A stretch of DNA of 64,000 bases from Gemmatimonadaceae bacterium (GTDB taxonomy: Bacteria; Gemmatimonadota; Gemmatimonadetes; Gemmatimonadales; Gemmatimonadaceae). Positions within the stretch are counted from its first letter, which is position 1; every line of letters starts with the position of its first letter. Shown here in pieces: positions 16,412 through 26,632 of this stretch. Below the pieces are notes generated by a model, which saw nothing but the letters and a program-made list of their open reading frames with translations, ran no database searches and had not been told where the DNA came from. The position numbers and the translations under genes were made by a program. The DNA lies in contig JADZAN010000046.1 in NCBI GenBank assembly GCA_020852815.1, forward strand, positions 124,001 to 188,000, in the 5' to 3' direction.

Positions 16412-16864
16412 TCAGTTGGACAAGACCAGGCGCATGGCGACCGCCGATGCACAGCAGGTCTCGGAGAACTCCCGCGATTGCCGCACGAGCGAGGGGGCGG
16501 ACGCACGATCAGCGGGTTCGAAGCCAAAACGCGGGAAGTAGGCGGCAGCCGTGTTGGTCAGGAGCCAGACCTCCCGCACGCCGTGTGTTGCCGCCCATTG
16601 CAGCCGGTCGCGCGTGAGCGCCTCCCCCACCCCCTTCCCACGCCACGCCGAGTCCACCGCCGCCGATCGGAGGAGCGCAGCGCTCCCGTAGCGCTCGATC
16701 CCTTCCACGCCGATCAGCCCCGCCGGGCACTCGGCGATGGCATAGCCGTCGCCGAACTGGTCCTCGACGCCGTCGATGGGGAGCGATGCCTGGGCCACGA
16801 GTCGCAGTACGTCGGCGAGATCGTCGGCGCGCGCCGCCCGAACGCGAAAGCCCGAGTGCGTCAT
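16412..16864 (-). CDS. arsN2: GNAT N-acetyltransferase, ArsN2-like
   Basis: The 150-residue protein is a single GNAT domain. Its acetyl-CoA loop is in [12 protein letters not shown], and the late [15 protein letters not shown] segment is characteristic of GNATs found in ars operons. The C-terminal [15 protein letters not shown] also matches that group. Relatives called ArsN acetylate organoarsenicals such as arsinothricin; the substrate here is inferred. The ATG at 16864 follows GGGAG by a short spacer. It lies between arsR and arsM on the same strand. Confidence 0.8.
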   Translation of the reverse strand: MTHSGFRVRAARADDLADVLRLVAQASLPIDGVEDQFGDGYAIAECPAGLIGVEGIERYGSAALLRSAAVDSAWRGKGVGEALTRDRLQWAATHGVREVWLLTNTAAAYFPRFGFEPADRASAPSLVRQSREFSETCCASAVAMRLVLSN

Positions 16865-16945
16865 GATCCGTCTCCCGAAAGGTGGTGATGAACCAGCCAT
16901 CCATCGATGTTCATCGATGCATCTCGCGAAAAAAGGGGAGAACCC

Positions 16946-17311
16946 TCACGCCAGCGCTCCCAACCGGGAGGACAACCGGCTGCGCATCTCGCCAAAGACC
17001 TCGCGCCGCACTCGGTAGTACATCCACTGCCCCACCTTCTCCGACTCGACCAGCCCGGCCTCGCGCAGGATGCGCAGGTGATGCGAGACCGTGGGCTGCT
17101 TGACGGGGACCGCCGCCTCGAGGTCGCAGACGCAAACGCGTCCTTCGTTGCGCCCCAGGACGTCGAGCAGTTGCAGCCGGATGGGGTGGGCCAGGAGCTG
17201 GAGATCCTCTGCAAGGCGCTCGGCCTCACGCACGGCGATGCGCGGACGTACGCCGCTGTCGCAGCACCGTTCCCCCAACTGCCGTTCGACGATTTCCAGC
17301 ACCTTGGCCAT
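16946..17311 (-). CDS. arsR: ArsR/SmtB-family arsenic-responsive repressor
   Basis: This 121-residue winged-helix repressor heads the ars operon. The recognition region is VKQPTVSHHLRILREAGLV. Cysteines suited to binding As(III) are Cys16-Cys17 (ERCCDSG) and Cys60/Cys62 (VCVCDLE). The first pair plus one later Cys resembles the Corynebacterium-type ArsR site rather than only the classical CVC site. It is likely autoregulated through the AT-rich dyad directly upstream. The promoter places the transcript start at or within a few bases of the ATG, so the mRNA may have almost no leader. Confidence 0.92.
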   Translation of the reverse strand: MAKVLEIVERQLGERCCDSGVRPRIAVREAERLAEDLQLLAHPIRLQLLDVLGRNEGRVCVCDLEAAVPVKQPTVSHHLRILREAGLVESEKVGQWMYYRVRREVFGEMRSRLSSRLGALA

Positions 17312-17316
17312 GGTGG

Positions 17317-17345
17317 ACAGTACGGAGTATATCGAAGTTTGTCAA
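17317..17345 (-). promoter_or_regulatory. arsR promoter with probable ArsR operator
   Basis: On the minus strand TTGACA (17345-17340) and TACTGT (17322-17317) are separated by exactly 17 bases. An alternative -10, TATACT, lies inside the spacer. The interval is conspicuously AT-rich for this genome and has GTAT...ATAC ends (17327-17348) forming an interrupted dyad, as expected for an ArsR site overlapping the promoter. Only five bases separate the -10 hexamer from the ATG. Confidence 0.65.
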
Positions 17346-17383
17346 TACGTCATTCGCCACCACGACGAAAACCCCCAAACGAA

Positions 17384-17413
17384 AGAAGACGAGAGCCCAG
17401 GCCCTCGTCTTCT
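17384..17413 (-). terminator. Intrinsic terminator downstream of glmS
   Basis: Ten-base arms (AGAAGACGAG and its complement) enclose a 10-nt loop. Read on the minus strand, the stem is followed by TTTCGTTTGGGGGTTTTCG. It sits about 45 bases past the glmS stop and before arsR. Confidence 0.75.
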
Positions 17414-17452
17414 CGTCCTCTCGTCCTCTCGTCCTCTCGTCCTCTCGTCCTC
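17413..17452. repeat. Five tandem copies of the octamer TCGTCCTC
   Basis: Five exact 8-bp units fill the space between the glmS stop and its terminator hairpin. Read on the minus strand the unit is GACGAGAG in another register, one base different from the GACGAGAA tandem repeat at 51972-52011. Confidence 0.9.
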
Positions 17453-17457
17453 CGCCC

Positions 17458-19287
<1,830 letters not shown>

Positions 19288-19302
19288 GTCGATTCGGTGT
19301 GA

Positions 19303-20673
19303 TTATGCCGCCAACGCGTCCAACGGCGCGCGGCAACGGCGTACCAATTCCCTCGCCTCCTCCTCCGTCGGTGCCTCGGCGATCACCCGCACGATCGGCT
19401 CGGTTCCCGACGGCCTCACGTGAACCCATCGATCGGGCCAGGTGAGCCGCAGTCCATCCTGTGTGTCCACCGACGCATCGGCGAACGCCTCCCGCAACGA
19501 TCGGTAGACCTGGTCGAGCGGCGCGTTGGGCCGGTCGAGCTTGTCCTTCACGATCCGGTACTGGGGATAGCGGGAGACAACTGCAGACAGCGTGCCGTCG
19601 AACTCGTGCAGTAGCTGGAGGATGAGCGCCGCGGCGAGCGGCGCGTCGCGCCCCAGGTGCAGTTCGGGGAGGATGACACCGCCGTTCCCCTCCCCCCCGA
19701 CGACCGCCCCCACCGCCCGCATCTTGACCGCCACGTTCACCTCCCCGACCGGGGCAAGGACCAGCTCGCACCCCGCCTCCCTGGCGATGTCGGCCACGAT
19801 CCGCGACGTCGAGAGATTGGTGACCACTGGGCCGCGCCGCTTGGCCAGAATCACCCGCGCCGCCAGCGCCAGCGTGTAGTCCTCCCCGATCGCTCGCCCT
19901 TGGTCGGAAACGAGCGCCAGGCGGTCCACGTCCGGGTCGGTCGCGAAGCCAACCACCGCGCCGCTCGACTTCACGAGCGCCTCCAGTTCGCCGAGGTTCT
20001 CGGCCACCGGCTCAGGGGGGCGATGGAAGCGACCGTGCGGCTCCAGGTTGATCGCGCTTACCCGGCAACCAAGGCGCTCCAACAGCTTGGGGAAGATCGT
20101 GACGCCGGCGCCGTGACAGGCATCGAGCGCCACGTGGAAGCCGCGAGCGCGAATCCCGCGCACGTCCAGAAACGGGAGCGCCAGGATCTGGTCGATGTGC
20201 CGGTCGATGGCCGCGTCATCCGCCGAGACCGCGCCGAGCTTGTCCCACGTTGCCCTCGGGATGCGCGACTCGAGGAAGGCGCGCATCGCTGCCCCTTCGG
20301 CGGCGTCGAGAAAGAGCCCGGCGGGGCCGATGAACTTGAGGGCGTTCCACTCGACCGGGTTGTGCGACGCGGTGATCGCCAGCCCCCCGGCTGCGTGATG
20401 GTGCTCGACCGCCATCTGGACGGTGGGGGTGGGAGCCATCCCGATGTCGAGGACGTCGGCCCCGACCGACTGCAGCGCCGAGACGACGGCGCGGTGGAAC
20501 ATGGGACCGGAAACGCGGGAATCGCGTCCGACCACGATGACCCTGGACGTCGATCGCGCGATGGAGAAGGCGCCGAAGGCGGCGGCAAACTGGCAGGCGA
20601 TCTCGGGTGTGAGAGCCTCCCCCACACGTCCGCGGACCCCCGATACGCTGACCATCAGCCCTTCAAATCTCAT
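19303..20673 (-). CDS. glmM: Phosphoglucosamine mutase / phosphohexomutase
   Basis: The 456-residue protein is an alpha-D-phosphohexomutase. The phosphoserine loop TASHNP (about residues 100-105), the metal-binding DPDVDR and the phosphate-binding RPSGTEP are all present. Position directly upstream of glmS supports conversion of GlcN-6-P to GlcN-1-P, although phosphomannomutase activity cannot be excluded. The upstream region is shared with the divergent gene at 20903 and contains a CRP-type palindrome. An internal Met at residue 7 (MVSVSG) is an alternative start. Confidence 0.9.
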   Translation of the reverse strand: MRFEGLMVSVSGVRGRVGEALTPEIACQFAAAFGAFSIARSTSRVIVVGRDSRVSGPMFHRAVVSALQSVGADVLDIGMAPTPTVQMAVEHHHAAGGLAITASHNPVEWNALKFIGPAGLFLDAAEGAAMRAFLESRIPRATWDKLGAVSADDAAIDRHIDQILALPFLDVRGIRARGFHVALDACHGAGVTIFPKLLERLGCRVSAINLEPHGRFHRPPEPVAENLGELEALVKSSGAVVGFATDPDVDRLALVSDQGRAIGEDYTLALAARVILAKRRGPVVTNLSTSRIVADIAREAGCELVLAPVGEVNVAVKMRAVGAVVGGEGNGGVILPELHLGRDAPLAAALILQLLHEFDGTLSAVVSRYPQYRIVKDKLDRPNAPLDQVYRSLREAFADASVDTQDGLRLTWPDRWVHVRPSGTEPIVRVIAEAPTEEEARELVRRCRAPLDALAA

Positions 20674-20737
20674 CCAATGCTCCGCACAGAGTGCGAGGAA
20701 AGTAGCGGCGAAACTGTTGTAGGCAAGGCACTTACGA

Positions 20738-20753
20738 CGTGATACACATCACA
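20738..20753. promoter_or_regulatory. CRP/FNR-type palindromic site
   Basis: CGTGA-TACACA-TCACA matches nine of the ten conserved positions of the TGTGA-N6-TCACA CRP consensus. It lies in the 229-base divergent region, 65 bases upstream of glmM and about 150 bases upstream of the gene at 20903. A class III cyclase in the same window makes a cAMP-responsive regulator plausible, but no crp-like gene is visible here. Confidence 0.6.
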
Positions 20754-20902
20754 AAACCTAACGAGCGACCGACACGGGGCAGCGTCGCCGCTTAGTTTCC
20801 GCGCGTTCGGCTCGGGGCTCACGGCCGACACCGCTACGGCCCCCGAGGTCCGACCTCCCGTATGACGCTCGACCCCCCGGTTCCTTTTCGTCACGCTTCT
20901 CC

Positions 20903-21853
20903 ATGAGCAACCCGCTCGCATACCTCCCGCTTGCGCTCGCCGGCGCCAACGGAGCGCTGAATGGCCTTTCCGTACGGCGCCTCGTCTCGGCAGGCGTGGC
21001 GCTGTTGCAACGAAGCGCGCCGCTCGTTCGCTCGCTCTCGGGGCACAGGTCGGGGATCCTCCTCCCGCCGTCGCCGGCGCTGCTCGTCGCGCTGGCGGCG
21101 AGTGAGGGGCGAGCCGCCGCCCTCCTCGATCCCGACGCTTCGACCGACGAACTGGCGATTGCGCTCCGGCGCGAGGATGCGGCGGCGGTATTCACGACCA
21201 TCGCGCTTGCCAATCGTCTCCCGTCCGGACTACCGGTCCTGTTGCTGGACGAGGCGCCCGAACGCGCCACCTGGTTGTGCGACGGCGATCGACGAACGAT
21301 CGACCTCGCCTGGCACGGCGGGCTGCACCTGACGGGCGAGGCGGATGAACCCGGGGCCGACGAGGCGGTGCTGGTGGCGAGCGGCGACGACCGGCAGCGC
21401 GACGCCCTCGGCGTCCCCATCACGCATCGGCGCGTGATGGCCAGTGCGGTGGCGACCGGCGTCCGCGAGCGGTTGGGGGAACGCGATCACACGCTGACCA
21501 TCGCCGCATCGCCCACCCTGTTCGCGGTGGTGGCCGGGGTGGTGGCGCCACTGATGGCCGGCGGTCGCGTGACTACCGCCGAGCGCGTGGAGCTGGACGG
21601 TGTGTGGGCGATCGAACAACTGGAGACGGCCGGCGTCTCGGGGATCGTGGCACCGGCCGCGGCGTACGGCGTGCTGCTGGACGCACTACACGCGCGCGGC
21701 CGCGCGCTCGACGCGCCGGTACTCCAACGATGCCTTGCCGGCAGTACGGGAGGGGAGCTCGACGACACTCTGGCCAGGCGCTGGTACGATGCGACCGGCG
21801 TCCGGCTGCGCGTCGGCGACGTGGTGGGGAGCGACGGCGCCTTCGGCGCCTAA
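20903..21853 (+). CDS. Degenerate, truncated ANL-superfamily (acyl-CoA synthetase-like) protein
   Basis: The 316 residues follow the N-terminal layout of AMP-forming acyl/aryl-CoA synthetases: early GHRSGILLPPSPALLVALAA, a middle segment and GITHR-like text. Key motifs are lost. Where the phosphate loop TSGTTGxPKG should be, the sequence reads VASGDDRQRDALGVPITHRR. The protein ends at GVRLRVGDVVGSDGAFGA, the point where the YGxTE motif would occur, and has no C-terminal lid domain. It is therefore probably not an adenylating enzyme; it may be a binding protein or a decaying gene. Its TAA stop shares the CCTAACG heptamer with the TAG stop of the convergent HD-GYP gene. Confidence 0.65.
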   Translation: MSNPLAYLPLALAGANGALNGLSVRRLVSAGVALLQRSAPLVRSLSGHRSGILLPPSPALLVALAASEGRAAALLDPDASTDELAIALRREDAAAVFTTIALANRLPSGLPVLLLDEAPERATWLCDGDRRTIDLAWHGGLHLTGEADEPGADEAVLVASGDDRQRDALGVPITHRRVMASAVATGVRERLGERDHTLTIAASPTLFAVVAGVVAPLMAGGRVTTAERVELDGVWAIEQLETAGVSGIVAPAAAYGVLLDALHARGRALDAPVLQRCLAGSTGGELDDTLARRWYDATGVRLRVGDVVGSDGAFGA

Positions 21854-22959
21854 CGCACGCCCATGGGGGCGAGCCCCTGTGCGGGCCCCCCCTCGACAAT
21901 CGCCGCCTTGTCGATGGCGCCGGAGTGCAGCGCATGCAGGAAGGCATCGACCACATCGGGGTCGAACTGCGCCCCCGAGCAGCGGCGCAGCTCGGCGATG
22001 GTGGCTTGCAGTGGAACGCCAGGGCGGTACGGGCGCTCGCTCGTCATGGCGTCGAAGGTGTCGGCCACGGCGGCAATGCGCGCCTCGAGCGGGATGTCGA
22101 GCCCGGCGAGTCCATCGGGGATCCCGCGTCCGTCGAAGCGCTCGTGGTGCGAGCGCACGATGTTGAGCGCCAGCGGCATTTCCCCGAGGAGCGGCCCCAG
22201 GATGCGCCATCCCACCACCGGATGCGTCATGATGTGCTGGTACTCGTCGTCGGTGAGCGGTCCCGCCTTGTTGAGGACGCTCTCGCGCACGCCGATCTTG
22301 CCGATGTCGTGCACCTTGCCGCCAAGTTCGATTTGCCGGACGATGTCGGCGTCGAGTCCCAGCGTACGCGCAATGACGGTCGAGTACTTCGAGACGCGAA
22401 GCGAGTGTCCGTGCGTGTACGGGTCCTTGACTTCGAGCGCTTCCGCCAGCGACTGGATCGACGCGAGGAAGAGTTCCTCGAGGCGCCGCGCCTGCACCGA
22501 GACCTTGATCTCGAGCAGTTCCTGGTAGTCGCGGTTCTCGAGGATGAGGCGGCGCTTTTCCAGCGCCTGCCGCACGCGTGCGCGCACTTCCTCCAGGTGA
22601 AATGGCTTGGTGAGGTAGTCCATCGCCCCTTCGGCCAAGCAGTTCACCGCGGTGCTGACATCGGCCACGGCGGTGATGAGCATGACCGCCGTGTCGGGGT
22701 AGCGCGAGCGCACCGAGCGCAGGAGCCCCATGCCATCGAGTTCCGGCATGTGGAGGTCGGTGAGGATGAGGTGTGCGGGGCGGCGTTCGAGGGAGATGAG
22801 CGCCTCGGCACCGTTGCTCGCCTCCTCGCAGCTGAAGCCGTCGCTCTGCATGAGGCGCACGAGCACGCGGCGAAGGTGCGGCTCGTCGTCGACGACGAGG
22901 CAGCGGAGGATCTCGGGAGTGTCGAGCGCCGGCGCCGGCGCCGTGGGGGTCTGCGTCAT
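21850..22959 (-). CDS. Response regulator with HD-GYP domain
   Basis: The 369-residue protein has an N-terminal receiver (about 20-135; phosphoacceptor in ILTDLHMPELDG, Lys in TKPFH), a short coiled segment and an HD-GYP phosphodiesterase domain (about 165-355) that usually degrades cyclic di-GMP. The HD pair (GGKVHDIGKIG) and HHERFDGRG are intact, but the signature reads GIP instead of GYP. Start ATG 22959 gives a compact protein; a longer frame upstream is antisense to the metB-like gene. It is convergent with the ANL-like gene, and their stop codons overlap. Confidence 0.9.
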   Translation of the reverse strand: MTQTPTAPAPALDTPEILRCLVVDDEPHLRRVLVRLMQSDGFSCEEASNGAEALISLERRPAHLILTDLHMPELDGMGLLRSVRSRYPDTAVMLITAVADVSTAVNCLAEGAMDYLTKPFHLEEVRARVRQALEKRRLILENRDYQELLEIKVSVQARRLEELFLASIQSLAEALEVKDPYTHGHSLRVSKYSTVIARTLGLDADIVRQIELGGKVHDIGKIGVRESVLNKAGPLTDDEYQHIMTHPVVGWRILGPLLGEMPLALNIVRSHHERFDGRGIPDGLAGLDIPLEARIAAVADTFDAMTSERPYRPGVPLQATIAELRRCSGAQFDPDVVDAFLHALHSGAIDKAAIVEGGPAQGLAPMGVR

Positions 22960-23076
22960 GGGTACTTCCTGTTCTCGCCCTGAATGGACCGGGACATCAC
23001 GCGCGGCACGCCCGTCAGCGTTCCGCGCGCGGGCCCACGATGTATCTTCTCGCCGACTACATCCAAACACAAATCC

Positions 23077-24249
23077 ATGTCGCGCATCTTCGACGATGAC
23101 TTGAGGTTCGGCACGGGCACGCGCGCCGTACACGCCGGGCAGCGCCCCGACCCCACCTCGGGGGCGATCATGACCCCGATCTTCCAGACGTCGACCTACG
23201 CCCAGGAGGCGTTGGGACGCAACAAGGGGTACGAGTACGCCCGCGGGAAGAACCCCACGCGCGAGGCGCTGGAGCGCAACATCGCCTCCCTTGAGGGGGG
23301 CACGCACGGCTTCGCCTTCGCCAGCGGAATGGGGACGGTGGACTCGATCATGAAGCTGTTCAAATCCGGCGACCGCATCCTGTGCGCGGACAACATGTAC
23401 GGCGGGACGCCGCGCCTGTTCGACCGGATCCTGGTCAACATGGGGCTGCAGTTCACGTACGTCGACACGCGCGATGCGCAGCGCGTGGAGGACGCGATGA
23501 CGCCGGACGTCAAGGCGATCATCGTCGAGACGCCCACCAACCCGCTGATGTGGGTGACCGACCTCTCGGCCGTGGGCGGGATTGCGCGGCGGCACGGGGC
23601 GCTGTTCATCGTCGACAACACCTTTGCCACGCCGGTCTTCCAGCGCCCGCTGGAGCACGGGGCGCACATCGTCTTCCACTCGACCACCAAGTACCTAAAC
23701 GGTCACAGCGACATGGTGGGCGGCTGCGCGGTGGTGAACGACGACGAGCTGGCGACGCGGCTGCAATTCATCCTCAACGCCGCCGGCGCGGTGCCTGGCC
23801 CGTTCGACGCCTGGCTGGTGCTGCGCGGGACCAAGACGTTGCACCTGCGGATGGCGGCGCACGACGCCAACGGGCGGCGCATCGCCGACTGGCTGGCCGC
23901 ACGCCTGGGGGACGAGCGCGTCTACTACCCGGGGCTCGCCTCGCATCCGCACCATGCCCTGGCCGCGCGACAGATGTCGGGCTTTGGCGGGATGATCTCT
24001 ATCGAGTTGGGGTCGCGCGAGAAGGCCGAGCGAGTGGTGAACGCGTTGCACCTGTTCACGCTCGCCGAGTCGCTGGGGGGGGTGGAGAGCCTGGTCTGTC
24101 ACCCGGCCACCATGACGCACGCCTCGGTCCCCCCGGAGCGCCGTGCCCGGCTGGGGATTACCGACGGACTGGTGCGCTTCTCGGTGGGTGTGGAAGACGT
24201 GAACGACCTCCTGGCCGACATCGACCACGCGTTCCAGGGCGTCGCGTAG
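23077..24249 (+). CDS. Cystathionine gamma-synthase/lyase-type PLP enzyme
   Basis: The 390-residue fold type I PLP enzyme belongs to the Cys/Met metabolism family (MetB, MetC, CGL, MetZ). The PLP lysine is in HSTTKYLNGH; YARGKNPTR (phosphate-binding region), SGMGTVDSIM and VETPTNPL are also canonical. Motifs do not separate synthase from lyase activity. The gene is divergent from the HD-GYP regulator with about 117 bases between, and ends about 120 bases before the M48 protease gene. Confidence 0.9.
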   Translation: MSRIFDDDLRFGTGTRAVHAGQRPDPTSGAIMTPIFQTSTYAQEALGRNKGYEYARGKNPTREALERNIASLEGGTHGFAFASGMGTVDSIMKLFKSGDRILCADNMYGGTPRLFDRILVNMGLQFTYVDTRDAQRVEDAMTPDVKAIIVETPTNPLMWVTDLSAVGGIARRHGALFIVDNTFATPVFQRPLEHGAHIVFHSTTKYLNGHSDMVGGCAVVNDDELATRLQFILNAAGAVPGPFDAWLVLRGTKTLHLRMAAHDANGRRIADWLAARLGDERVYYPGLASHPHHALAARQMSGFGGMISIELGSREKAERVVNALHLFTLAESLGGVESLVCHPATMTHASVPPERRARLGITDGLVRFSVGVEDVNDLLADIDHAFQGVA

Positions 24250-24330
24250 CCGCGGCGGGACGGGGCGCGACACTTTCCCCCCCGCCCCGACGTAGAACAA
24301 GCACACAGCGGCCCGGAGTGTCGCCCCCGA

Positions 24331-24363
24331 ACTCCCGTCCCCCGTCTCCCGTCTCCCGTCCCG
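24331..24363 (-). repeat. G-quadruplex-type heptamer repeat upstream of the M48 protease gene
   Basis: Read on the minus strand the tract is four variable heptamers of the form ACGGGRG ending in ACGGGAGT, the same ending as the other four copies. No stable 9-bp hairpin follows here. It lies 9 bases before the M48 protease start, on the template strand for that gene. Confidence 0.75.
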
Positions 24364-24371
24364 ACCTTGCC

Positions 24372-25352
24372 ATGGCCGAGCGCATCGTACTGACCGACAT
24401 CTCGTCCGCCGCCTGGGAGCACCCAGCCGACCGCGCGGCGCTCAACGCGCTGCGCGCCATTCCCGGCTTCGATCAGGTGGTACGCAAGGTCGCCTCGTTT
24501 TTCGGGGAGCGCGGGGTGCGCCAGATCTTCCTGGCCAATGCGGTGAAGGTTGGCCCCACCCAGCGCCCCAGGTTGTGGGCCCAGTACCAGGAGGTGCTGG
24601 CAACGCTCGACTGGAAAGAAGTCCCGGAGCTGTACGTCACGCAGACCCCGCTGGTAAACGCGGCCGCCGTCGGCTTCGACAAGCCGTTCATCGTTCTCAA
24701 CTCGGGGCTGATGGAGCTGCTCGACGAAGAGGAGCGCCGCGACATCGTGGGGCACGAGCTCGGGCACATCATGTCGGGGCACACCACCTACACGACGATT
24801 GCGATCATCATCCTCACGGTGGGGATCCAGAACCTCCCCTTCCTGGCCGGGATCGCGCTCCTCCCCTTCCAGCTGGCGCTGATGGAGTGGTACCGCAAGG
24901 CCGAGTTCTCGGCGGACCGCGCCGGGCTCCTCGTGACGCAGGACATTCGCGTCACCGCCAGCACCTTCATGAAGATGGCGGGAGGGAAGGAACTCGACGA
25001 CACGCTTTCGGTCGACGCCTTCCTCGAGCAGGCGTCGCACTACGAGGGGCAGAGCGAGTTTGCCGACAAGGTCTGGCAGGTGATCAACACCGCGTTCCGC
25101 ACGCACCCCTTTGGCACGGTGCGCGCCGCCGAGCTTCAACGCTGGGTGAGCGCCGGGGAGTACGAGAAGATCCTTCGCGGTGACTACCGCAGGCGCAGCG
25201 ACGCGACCACCCCACCGCTCTCGTCGGACATCGAGGACGCGGTCGGTTATTATGGGGAGCAGGCGCGCGGGGCGGTCGACTCGTTGAGCGGGGTGCTCGA
25301 CCGGGCGCGCGATGCCTTCAACAGCGCCTTCAAGGGATCGTCCGGGACGTGA
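24372..25352 (+). CDS. M48-family zinc metalloprotease (HtpX/Ste24-like)
   Basis: The protein has 326 residues. The zinc site is VGHELGHIMSGH, with the third ligand in EFSADRAG about 55 residues later. Two hydrophobic segments between them (IIILTVGIQNLPFLAGIALL) suggest a membrane-associated protease, as in HtpX. Family members degrade damaged membrane proteins. The C-terminal 70 residues are charged and without recognised domain. Its stop overlaps the purD start (GTGA). A G-rich heptamer repeat lies just upstream. Confidence 0.88.
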   Translation: MAERIVLTDISSAAWEHPADRAALNALRAIPGFDQVVRKVASFFGERGVRQIFLANAVKVGPTQRPRLWAQYQEVLATLDWKEVPELYVTQTPLVNAAAVGFDKPFIVLNSGLMELLDEEERRDIVGHELGHIMSGHTTYTTIAIIILTVGIQNLPFLAGIALLPFQLALMEWYRKAEFSADRAGLLVTQDIRVTASTFMKMAGGKELDDTLSVDAFLEQASHYEGQSEFADKVWQVINTAFRTHPFGTVRAAELQRWVSAGEYEKILRGDYRRRSDATTPPLSSDIEDAVGYYGEQARGAVDSLSGVLDRARDAFNSAFKGSSGT

Positions 25353-26632
25353 AGATTCTGCTCCTCGGCAGTGGCGGCCGCGAACACGCCATCGCATGGA
25401 AGCTCGCACAGGATGACTCGTCGCTCGAACTGGTAGCCGCTCCCGGCAACCCAGGCATTGCCACCATCGGCCGCTGCGTCCCGGTCTCGCCGACCGACGC
25501 GGCGGCCGTTGTCGCATTGGCGGAGGCAGAGCGCCCGGAGCTGGTGGTCATTGGCCCCGAGGCGCCGCTGGCGGCGGGGGTCAGCGACGCGCTGCGCGCG
25601 GCGGGGTTCAGGGTGTTCGGCCCGTCGAAGGCGGCGGCCGCGCTCGAGGCGTCGAAGCGTTTCGCGAAAGAGGTGATGTTCGCCGCCGGGGTCCCGACGG
25701 CGCGCGCCTCGTGGCACTCGGACGCAGCCTCGGCCAGGCTGGCGGCGCGGATGTCGGGTGCTCCCGTGGTGATCAAGGCGAGCGGGCTGGCTGCGGGGAA
25801 AGGGGTCGTCGTGGCGCAGACGCTCGACGAGGCGGAGTTGGCGATCGACCGGATGTTCCAGGGGGCATTCGGTTCGGCCGGCGCGGAGGTCCTGGTCGAG
25901 GAGTTCATGGCGGGGGAGGAGCTGTCGGTCTTCGCGGTGACGGATGGTGAGCACTTCGTGCTCCTGCCAGCCGCGCAGGATCACAAGCGGCTGCTCGACG
26001 GCGACGAGGGGCCCAACACCGGGGGGATGGGGGCGTACGCCCCGGTCTCGATCGCGACTGACGCCGTGCTCCGGTTCACCGCGGAGCATATCGTATTGCC
26101 CACGCTGGCCGAGATGCGCCGTCGCGGGACGCCGTTCAGCGGGCTGCTCTATGTGGGGCTGATGCTCACCGAGGCCGGGCCCAAAGTGGTGGAGTTCAAC
26201 TGTCGCTTCGGGGATCCAGAAACGCAGGTGGTGCTCCCGATCATGGCCAGTAGCATCTTGACGCTAATGCTCGGTGCCGCCGAGCCTGACGGGTTGGCGC
26301 AGGCGAGCGCGCCGGTATGTGTCGCGGGGGCCGCGGTCACGACGGTGGTCGCCTCGCCAGGGTATCCTGACACGCCCATCACGGGAGCACCGATCGTGCT
26401 CCCAGAGCATCCTGCCAGCATCTCCATCTTTCACGCCGGGACGAAACAGCGTGGCGACGGGGCGTTGGTAACGGCTGGGGGGCGCGTATTTTCGGTTACG
26501 GCGGTCGCTCCGACCTTCGAGGCAGCACAGAGACTGAGCTTGGCAACCGCCGAATCGATCGACTTCCCCGACAAGGTGCTCCGCCGAGATATCGGGTGGC
26601 GCGAGCAGGCGCGCCGTGCCGGAGCTTCCTGA
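25349..26632 (+). CDS. purD: Phosphoribosylamine-glycine ligase
   Basis: PurD is an ATP-grasp enzyme that joins glycine to phosphoribosylamine in step two of purine synthesis. The 427-residue protein begins with the canonical MKILLLGSGGREHAIAWKL and has VVIGPEAPL, FGPSKAAA, the ATP-grasp VIKASGLAAGKGV, QDHKRLLDGDEGPNTGGMGAY and the metal-binding EFNCRFGDPETQ. The GTG start overlaps the protease stop by four bases, and the end overlaps mutM by 17 bases. Confidence 0.96.
   Translation: MKILLLGSGGREHAIAWKLAQDDSSLELVAAPGNPGIATIGRCVPVSPTDAAAVVALAEAERPELVVIGPEAPLAAGVSDALRAAGFRVFGPSKAAAALEASKRFAKEVMFAAGVPTARASWHSDAASARLAARMSGAPVVIKASGLAAGKGVVVAQTLDEAELAIDRMFQGAFGSAGAEVLVEEFMAGEELSVFAVTDGEHFVLLPAAQDHKRLLDGDEGPNTGGMGAYAPVSIATDAVLRFTAEHIVLPTLAEMRRRGTPFSGLLYVGLMLTEAGPKVVEFNCRFGDPETQVVLPIMASSILTLMLGAAEPDGLAQASAPVCVAGAAVTTVVASPGYPDTPITGAPIVLPEHPASISIFHAGTKQRGDGALVTAGGRVFSVTAVAPTFEAAQRLSLATAESIDFPDKVLRRDIGWREQARRAGAS

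Noticed and set aside
17413-17452. Octamer array considered as a CRISPR
   Set aside because: Units are 8 bp and contiguous, with no spacers; no cas genes are present.
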